NCBI GenBank assembly: GCA_043228905.1
Contig: JBHGNT010000009.1
Span: 15,996,001 to 16,060,000 of the forward strand
DNA length: 64,000 bases
Direction: 5' to 3'
Origin: Azolla caroliniana
Lineage: Eukaryota; Polypodiophyta
Below are positions 57,232 through 64,000 of the stretch, piece by piece. The translations under genes and the position numbers were made by a program. The notes below the pieces were generated by a model. That model saw nothing but the letters and a program-made list of their open reading frames with translations. It searched no databases and was not told the origin of the DNA. Numbering within the stretch: position 1 is the stretch's first letter; each line of letters starts with the position of its first letter.

Positions 57232-57700
57232 ATTCCAAACCGTGAAACTGTGGCTTAATGGTAAATGGTTTGGTTTGGTTTGGTTCGGTTCAGGTTTAAG
57301 TTTTTGTTAACAGTTTGGTTTGGGGTGTTAATGGTTCGGTTCAGACCTCTATCAGCTTAACGGTTTCCGTGGTTTGATCAGTTTGAAGGTTTAGGATTGA
57401 ATTGATTATTTTCTTAAGCCTACTTTCGATATTTTAAGAATTTTTTTAAATTTAAACAATTAAAATCTAGAATATTCAACATTTTATTATTTTAAAATGA
57501 AAATGTGAAAATTTGAATTTTGACCTAATTGTGGTTTTAATGGTTTAAATGGTTGAAAATCTTAGTAATCGTTTGGTTTGAGCTTGAATTTTTTTGTGAT
57601 GGTTTTGTTTAAACTTTTTTGTGGTTTAGTTTGATTCAATTAAAGATTCAAGTTTTTTTCGGTTTAAAATATTACGAGTTTGACACTCTTGAACAAAACC
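57232..57700. mobile_element. Probable fold-back MITE of the AACCG family
   Basis: Both halves are built of GGTTTGGTTCGGTTCAGG/AAACCG-like blocks around an AT-rich centre, as in the element at 4075-4514. The ends are worn and no target duplication is visible. It lies about 600 bp beyond the DUF255 stop codon. Confidence 0.45.
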
Positions 57701-58228
57701 GGACCCTTATCGATTGTGACTTCTTTTCTGAGTATGAATTTAATACAGTTATGCTTCAGATGTTTCTTTTTGTCGACCATTGTGAAGGTGGGTTATCGTA
57801 AAGGTGGGTTATCGTAAAGGTATAATACATTTCATCTCACTTTGTTTTTTGCCCTTGTTATACTTTAATGGTATGATAAAACTCATTTACCTTTGTTGTT
57901 TTACCTTCTTAAAGTTTATGTTGTATTTTGGTGATGTTTTTGGGTATATCATAGTAAAGCTCATTGAAGGTTTTTTTGTTTGCATTTAATGGGTGGTTGT
58001 CTTCATAGTCTTCCTAGTTGATTGATAGGGAGCATGTAACATGTCCCATGTGTTATTTTCTACCAAAATTTCACCTTTGATTTGCTTCATCTTCAAGTTG
58101 TTAGTGTCATGAATTTTCATCTATTTTTTGTTGGTGCAACAAACTAGGCATGCAAACATTGCTTCATCTTTAGGCCTTTAATTTTGATAATTTTCTTCTA
58201 TCTTTAGTTGGTATGACAAACTAGGCAT

Positions 58229-58440
58229 TAGGAATCGGCAACGACTTGGCTCTAAACGGTTTGGCGGTTCGGTTTTGTTTAGGCTTGAGCTTTCGTAACT
58301 GGTTTTAGCTTGGTTTGGGATTGGTCAAACTAGGTAAGCCTAAATTGGTTACCAAGCCGTTTAAGGCTTAATTGGCTTGGATAAACCGGTTCTTAAACCG
58401 GTTTAGGCTTAACTGGTTTAATTTAGGCTCTTCTTAGGTT
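58229..58440. mobile_element. Truncated hAT-like MITE
   Basis: The left end TAGGAATCGGCAACG matches the terminal repeat of the element at 46987 with one change, and the interior has the same GGCTTGAGC and AAACCGGTTTAGGC blocks. The right terminal repeat is missing. Confidence 0.6.
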
Positions 58441-58732
58441 GTTGGTGTGGTCTCTTGTAGTTACCTATGATTAGTGTGTTTATTGTAGTCCACCTACGAT
58501 AGTGTCTTGTGTCTTGTAGTGTAGTTACCTATTCTTTTTACAACACTTCACATAAATTTTGTAGCCACCTCCAAATTATAACATAAAGGCATATAGAGCA
58601 TGCATTGCAACATATAATGGGGTTGTCACATCTAGAGAGATTATAATGCTCCATATGTGTGGATTTGAAGTACATATTTGTACATTATTCTCATGCTCTT
58701 GCTCTTATCATAACGTGCACAACTTTCAAAGA

Positions 58733-59188
58733 TGGAAAGAAATATATATTAACATTTTTAAAAGGCCAAAATTGCCTACAAGACCAAACAAGAGATTACT
58801 CGTAAGTGTTGTCAAGTCCTTAAAAACAAAAAACCAAAATAAATGTTGCTAAGTAGAAAAAAGTAAAAAAGCTAATAAGGGACTAAATAATCTTGTTATC
58901 GATACTTGTAACATCTCAAGTTAGATATATTTATAATTTTTGTCTTCAAAAGCTCTCTAGCATATGTGGATCTATAATAACGATAGAAGCACCTGTGATG
59001 ACTTTAGATAATGGCCTTTGTTAAGGCTAGTGAGATTGTGGTCCATGAGGTTGGGGCCTATGTACACACCAAATTGCTCGTCTAATCTATTGCAACCCCT
59101 TTGTTATGTAGTGGTTAGGAGCCTACTTTTGTAGCTTGTGATTGTAACAGTTAAAGGAGGTTGTGATTGTTCTTCATGTTGCGACCGA
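58733..59188 (-). mobile_element. LINE 3' tail with ORF end remnant
   Basis: On the minus strand it starts in the decayed ORF C-terminus (ATCACAACCTCCTTTAACTG, matching IITTSF of the other copies). It continues through GGCCCCAACCTCATGGACCA and TCTCTAGC-like blocks and ends AATATATATTTCTTTCC. It is intergenic, unlike most copies. Confidence 0.75.
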
Positions 59189-60447
59189 CTCACAAATTAA
59201 GAAAACATTATGGATTCACGTGGCCGCAGTCATTCGACCTCCCTAGATGCTATCTAAGTGGATGCACCTCACCTAGTAGGGAGTATCTTGAATGTTATTG
59301 TTTCTCCCTCCTGGAGAACACCTTCAATTACCCCACCTGAGTAATCAGGTCAAGGTCTTGTGGTGCGAAGGAGAGTTGGGGGTCAGGACATCATACCGAG
59401 ATCGTTAACTGAGTCGTTACGGGGTATATGACTTCCTAGGGCCCGTGATCGTTATTTAGACGGTCCCACTTGGGGTGGGATCACGACTGGAGAAATAAGA
59501 AGGCTATGATGCGGGATCGGCCACAACCGATCCTTATATATGTCCTTTACATAGAGCGAACTTGGTATAGATATATGTATATACGAAATAGAAATGAGAC
59601 AGAACACTGAAGTTACCCACAAGATCTATATATATATTCGATTAAAGCATAACATACAGATACAAGTACCGAGTATATTTGGCAACACTCACTCACTCTT
59701 TATCACTCTATTCCTATCGGTCCTCTATATCTCCCCCCCTTATGTGTTCGCTAATCTCCGATATATATAGCTTCCTTCTGCTTGGTGCTTTCCACCAGTT
59801 CCTTCCTTGAAGTTTGGTTTCCCTTGTTTTAGCTATTCGTGCTCGACTCCTTTTGGTTTATTTCACATTTGCCACACTTGTCCCATCGGGTAACACCTGG
59901 CACACCCATGGGATAGTGCCTTGCACGTTGAACCCAATTTTTTTTCAAAAGAATCAGAAATTGATAATAGGGTCGAAGCATGCTACAGTGTACCAAAAAA
60001 GTATTAATTTTTGGCCAAGAAAAACACGAGTACTTTTAGTACTGTTAGTAATAAGTAATTATAAAAAAGCTTTTAAAAAAATCGAAAAATTTTATAATCT
60101 TTTTAGGGAGTGGGGTGGGGGTAGTACACGTTGCATTTAATGGGGGGAGACAGTTGTTGCGTATTCAGGAGTCAGGACTGGTTTGGGGGCTATTTCCCCC
60201 TCACTTTTTATTTAGCACGCCACATTAATTGAATTTGGCACTTCTCACCATTTTGGCGCATCCCCTTCCTCCTAACCGAGCCCATCTCAGATTCACTGTT
60301 TTTCATTCTCTACATCTCAGGTATTCACAACACGTGAATGTCCCCAAGATTTGGGATCTTGCCATTCCTTATCTACGAATCAAACCTACGTGAAAATGAT
60401 CAAGCGTTCTTTGTGTCACATTTCTGAGCCATCTTCGCCTTTCATCG
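59189..60447. other. Intergenic spacer
   Basis: No gene is recognised. The block 59200-59700 (CACGTGGCCGCAGTCATTCG, then GGGTCAGGACATCATACCG and TATATATAT runs) is richer in GC and could be an unclassified LTR or repeat, but no partner lies in the window. Confidence 0.3.
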
Positions 60448-60500
60448 GTATGTCTTCTCCTTCCCTCGGTATGTCGTCTCCTTCCCTCGGTATGTCTTCA
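60448..60500 (+). repeat. 21-bp tandem repeat
   Basis: CGGTATGTCTTCTCCTTCC is repeated 2.5 times with a 21-bp period. In one frame it would read GMSSPSL repeats. A (TCA)n run follows at about 60612-60639. These lie 0.5 kb upstream of the unrecognised coding region at 61004. Confidence 0.85.
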
Positions 60501-61003
60501 GAACTGTTTTTTAAGCGTTGGTTATTTCAGAACTGTTTTTTAAGCTTTAATATTTATTGTTTATCCTTTCAAATGGAAACTTTAAGATTTATTTATGCTG
60601 AAAAGATTATGTCATCATCATCATCATCTTCATCATCATGATTATTATTGTCATTATCATCTCCATCTACTTGTTCATTGTTACCATATTACGTTGAGCA
60701 TATTGTTATTTGTACAATTTCCCGATCTTAATAGAATGATAATCTTCTACCAATGATGTTAGGCACATGTGGATAACACCTAAAACTTGACTTTTATATT
60801 AGCCTATTGGTATGGTTGTCTTTCTTAGTACTGTATTGTTTTGTTAAAGGAATATATGTGTGTGGTATTATCGTACATGTTTATTCGAAAACGGGTTGAT
60901 GTGGTTTGCATTGACGTATTAAGTACGTTTATTCTACAATGTATCAAGAATTTATTTTGATTAATTAGGTACTGAAATAACAAGAAATTAGGTGCTAGAA
61001 TAC

Positions 61004-62630
61004 ATGAGAGTGGCAATGGTAGATGTCAAGGAGAGTGAGTTGTCATGTAGCAATTCTATGTCTGAGAGGAGCAAGAGATGGGTGGTTCTTCACATAGTTT
61101 GTTATTTACTAGAAGTAATTGAGAGATTTACCAAGGAAGATTGTAGGGATATTATCTCTAGAGTGTTACACCATCAACTTTTGAATGAGTGCATGGAGAA
61201 TATTAAGTTTATGGACCAATGTGTTTCAGAGGAGATTGTAGAGTCTATGAAGTCATCACTACACTTAGTGAAAGGGGTAGAGAGCATAGATAAGCTTGGT
61301 GCAAAGAGAGTAGCCCTTCACATGGTTGTAAATGGTACAAGAAAAAAAAAATATAGTGATACTAAAGTTGCCTTAGCCCTTGGTATTCAAAGAAAAAACT
61401 TGAGGAAGCATCAGACAAATATACAATCAGGTCAATTTAAGTGGTTGGGGTTAGGCCGTAGACGACGATTTGATGCCTTATCTCATGAGATTATTGGGAA
61501 AGTGGATTCCTTTTGGACAAAAAACACTCGTGTCTCACCGAATAAAAAAGATGTATGTAGACAACATATAAGTCGGGGTAGGTACCAGATTTACCCAAGA
61601 CATTTCTTGGAGATGACTGAGGTAATTCTTTTGTTTTTATCTATTTGTTTCTAAACATTTTTTTTACTAAAGGATTCTATTAACGTTTGTTATTTATTGA
61701 GTGATGTAGGCGGAATTGTTCATGAACTTCAAAGACCAACATCCTAACATCAATCTTGGATTTCGCAAGTTCCAAGGTTTGAAACTGTTTTTTGTTAGAA
61801 AGTTAAAAGAGAGGAACACATGTTGTTGTGTGTACCACATTAAAATGCACATGTTAAGGCTTGGCCTGAACACTATGCGTACTGATTCTAAGGGTATACA
61901 TGGGGACGTGTGTGTTTGCACTTGTGAGGTATGTAGACCAAATGGGAGTGATAATAGATGTAATGCGCGAAACATGACTTACGCATCGGTTTCTGAGTTA
62001 TGGAGGTCTTTTGTTTGTGAAAAACAACCATCATTTGAGTGGCATAATCATACATGTCTTCTAAGAACATGTAAAGTTTGCCCACGACCACCATTTTGTA
62101 GACAGGAGCTTGATGTAGATAACTAACATATTGTGAAATGGAAATATTTAGAGTATGTGAAAGAAAATATAGGTAAGGGTATCAATGAAGTATATAAGGA
62201 GACATGTGCTACTACCCTTGTCTAAATAAGGAAGTTAGACAGGACTTGACAATATTATTGGAAGTTGGAGATCATTTTGCAGTGCTCAAATCTCCTCAGA
62301 ATGAAGATTTTGAAGACTACTACATTGTGGTGTGCAAGCAAGGAAATACAATATTAGAAGAAGTCGTGAGGGATGGATGGGGCAACATGTTCAATGTTGG
62401 TGAGTCTGTCGTGTATGGCAACTACTATGCAAAGTTGCCATAATGCAAGAACACATATGCATTGTTAAAAGATGCACCCACTGCAATTATCTATGCTGAT
62501 GCCATTATTGCAATCAAGTTCAAAATGACTCAAGCAAAGCACAAGGTTAAGGGATACAACATTGTCTACAAAGTCCCCAAAGGGGTACACGAACACATAT
62601 TGGGGGAGATCTCCCTCTTTAATGCTTAGA
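61004..62630 (+). pseudogene. Unrecognised cysteine-rich protein gene, degenerate (transposase-like?)
   Basis: Two exons are supported. The first is 61004-61621 (RVAMVDVKESELSCSNSM to GRYQIYPRHFLEMTE), with donor GAG|GTAATT. The second is 61710-62126 (AELFMNFKDQHPNINLGFRK on). The join is phase 0. The N-terminal half has a possible helix-turn-helix (SDTKVALALGIQRKNLRKHQ) and a basic RRRRF patch. The second exon is rich in Cys/His pairs (RNTCCCVYHIKMHML, CTCEVCRP, EWHNHTC, CKVCPRPPFC), so it probably binds zinc. After a stop at 62124 a related reading frame resumes with shifts: HIVKWKYLEYVKENIG, then GDHFAVLKSP, DYYIVVCKQGN and WGNMFNVGESVVYGNYYAKL, to about 62630. The middle part expected between them seems deleted. 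I cannot name the family. A captured or decayed DNA-transposon protein is possible. Confidence 0.5.
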
Positions 62631-62837
62631 ATGGCAAGTGTTGCGTCTAATGTAACTTTTGCATGTATTCAAACTCTGACTTACAAGTGAAAGGAAATAT
62701 ATCATCTTGGGTTTTCTAACAATATCCCTCTTTGGTTTAGAGATGTACGTTTCTTTTACATGAAGTGTCTAGTGCTTGGTAAAAAATCTCATTGGCTAGT
62801 ATCTGAGCCTACGCTAGTATCAAAGTTAGGAGTTCAT

Positions 62838-62945
62838 GTGTGCCTATAACTCTTTAGTAGTTCATATGTATCATATGTGTGCCTATAACTCTTTAGTAGT
62901 TCATATGTATCATATGTGTGCCTATAACTCTTTAGGATTTCATAT
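62838..62945. repeat. 39-bp tandem repeat
   Basis: The unit GTGTGCCTATAACTCTTTAG plus TAGTTCATATGTATCATAT is present about 2.7 times, starting at 62838, 62877 and 62916. The second and third copies are near-perfect. Confidence 0.95.
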
Positions 62946-63133
62946 GTATAAAAGTTAGTAGAATGCATACCAAGTTAGTACTAAATTTGTGTTAAGAGTT
63001 TGCTAACGTAGACATATGTAAGATAAGAGTGTTCATTCCACTCATCACTCATCTTCTCACTGTCACATGTGTGCATAACAAGTAAACCAGAATAATGTCA
63101 TGATGAGGGTAATGAATAACTTAACATTCCTAT

Positions 63134-63556
63134 TGTTGAGCAGCAAGCTCAACCGGATCTGGATCGGCTAAATAAGCCTGAGCCGGATCGACATCTAGAA
63201 GGATGAGCTGGATTGGTGAGCCGGTGAGCAAGCAAGCCGGTGAGCTAGGGAGCCGGTTAGCCGGATCCAGCAGTAACCGGAAGCCTAGTAGCAGCCTAGA
63301 CTACTAGGTAGTTAATGTCTCGTAGTTAGTGTCAGACGCTCATGTGATCATTGAAGTACACTGTACCTCTGTCAGTCCTCGTAGGACTTATATAAATAGT
63401 GTTGTTGAGCACGTTGTATGTATAGAGTTTTAGAGTTATTTTGAGTAGAGTTTTTATGTTCTGCTCTTTCTTTGTCTCTCTTGCGTGATAATCTCTCTCT
63501 ATGTTGCTAACGGGCTAGGCCGGTTTGTATGATGCTTCTGCACATAATCTTTTTCA
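63134..63556 (+). mobile_element. Solo LTR with 5-bp target duplication
   Basis: 423 bp. It begins TGTTGAGCAGCAAGCTC and ends TTTTTCA, and is flanked on both sides by CCTAT (63129-63133 and 63557-63561). An internal TATATAAATAG at about 63390 gives the orientation. The left third holds GAGCCGGAT/GCCGGTGAGC short repeats. The intact target duplication around a single LTR indicates LTR-LTR recombination that removed the interior. Confidence 0.88.
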
Positions 63557-63709
63557 CCTATCAATTACAGACAACCACCCAGATACAATAAACTTATCTA
63601 GGTACTTAGTGGCACTTCATCATCGGATGTAGTAGACTACTGAGTGGCACGAGGCAATAGTAAATTAGCTACAATGCATATCAAGTTAGTACTTAAACTA
63701 TGTTAAGTG

Positions 63710-64000
63710 TTTACTGTTACACACAGTGCTCGGCCACAACCAAGGAATAGGATCAACTCACAGAAAACAGGAAATACAAAATGCACGAAGACAATAGAGA
63801 GAAGAGTACACAGGATGTTTTACGTGGAAAACCCTAAATGGGAAAAACCACGGGAGTCCTCAGACTCCAACCATCACTATAAACAGAGATGTACAATGGT
63901 GAAGCTACAAGGCAACAACCTTGTGCTCACTGTCTTCGCCACAGGCGGCGGTAATACACAGAGGCAACAACCTCTTCGTCTCTCTCTCTCTCTCTCTCTC
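63710..64000. repeat. Probable LTR fragment ending in (CT)n at window edge
   Basis: TTTTACGTGGAAAACCC and GGGAAAAACCACGGG with surrounding sequence are of a kind frequent in plant LTRs and their copies. The region ends in a CT run (63978-64000) cut by the window edge. No partner copy is present. Confidence 0.4.

Noticed and set aside
1-64000. tRNA, rRNA or CRISPR features
   Set aside because: I looked for tRNA box A/B pairs, rRNA cores and regularly spaced repeats. The only tandem arrays are microsatellites and the short repeats listed.

Overview
This is nuclear DNA of a flowering plant. The evidence is GT-AG spliced genes of plant-specific families (a leucine-rich-repeat receptor kinase and a CCA1/LHY/REVEILLE-type MYB), plant-type telomere heptamers, Ty1-copia elements primed from initiator methionine tRNA, and long CT/GA microsatellites. 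I cannot name the species. The very long, transposon-filled introns suggest a large, repeat-rich genome.

Three host genes can be modelled to the base, with phases that agree at every junction. (1) 1549-6444 (+) is the 3' part of an LRR receptor-like kinase of the At5g10290/At5g65240 type (LRR subfamily II, related to SERKs). Its upstream exons lie outside the window. (2) 12395-15371 (-) is a five-exon SHAQKFF-type MYB of the CCA1/LHY/REVEILLE clock clade, 536 residues, with a GC-rich promoter holding a cluster of ACGT (G-box-like) motifs at 16164-16338. (3) 28247-56657 (+) is a 15-exon DUF255/SPATA20 (YyaL)-type thioredoxin-domain gene. Its 2517-nt CDS (838 residues) is spread over 28.4 kb. 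A 22-nt micro-exon at 37814-37835 supplies the first cysteine of its CHWC motif. A fourth, degenerate coding region at 61004-62630 (+) belongs to no family I can name and may come from a DNA transposon.

Most of the rest is mobile DNA. A non-LTR retrotransposon (LINE) with a VKQGCPL reverse-transcriptase motif is present as one 1.9-kb copy (39796-41726), one RT fragment (29655-30075), and about nine pieces that keep the 3' tail. Nearly all of these lie in introns of genes 1 and 3. Copia elements include a near-complete antisense copy in intron 1 of the DUF255 gene (30660-35751). That copy shares an LTR with the start of a second copy. Another has both LTRs and lies in intron 12 (48272-53065). 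A CpG-rich intergenic copy (20880-25093) carries stop codons that look like cytosine deamination. There are also several relics and a solo LTR with a perfect 5-bp target duplication (63134-63556). A family of fold-back hAT-like MITEs (best copy 46987-47394, with 14-bp perfect ends and an 8-bp target duplication) and two other fold-back elements also sit in introns or near genes.

Other signals are a (TTAGGG)n array at 8919-8953, a telo-box run upstream of the DUF255 gene, and a telomere-like insertion flanked by inverted repeats inside a Copia gag. No rRNA, tRNA or CRISPR feature was seen. The host genes are unrelated in function. What links them is that this genome tolerates transposons in introns, often antisense or as truncated tails, while the exons stay intact.
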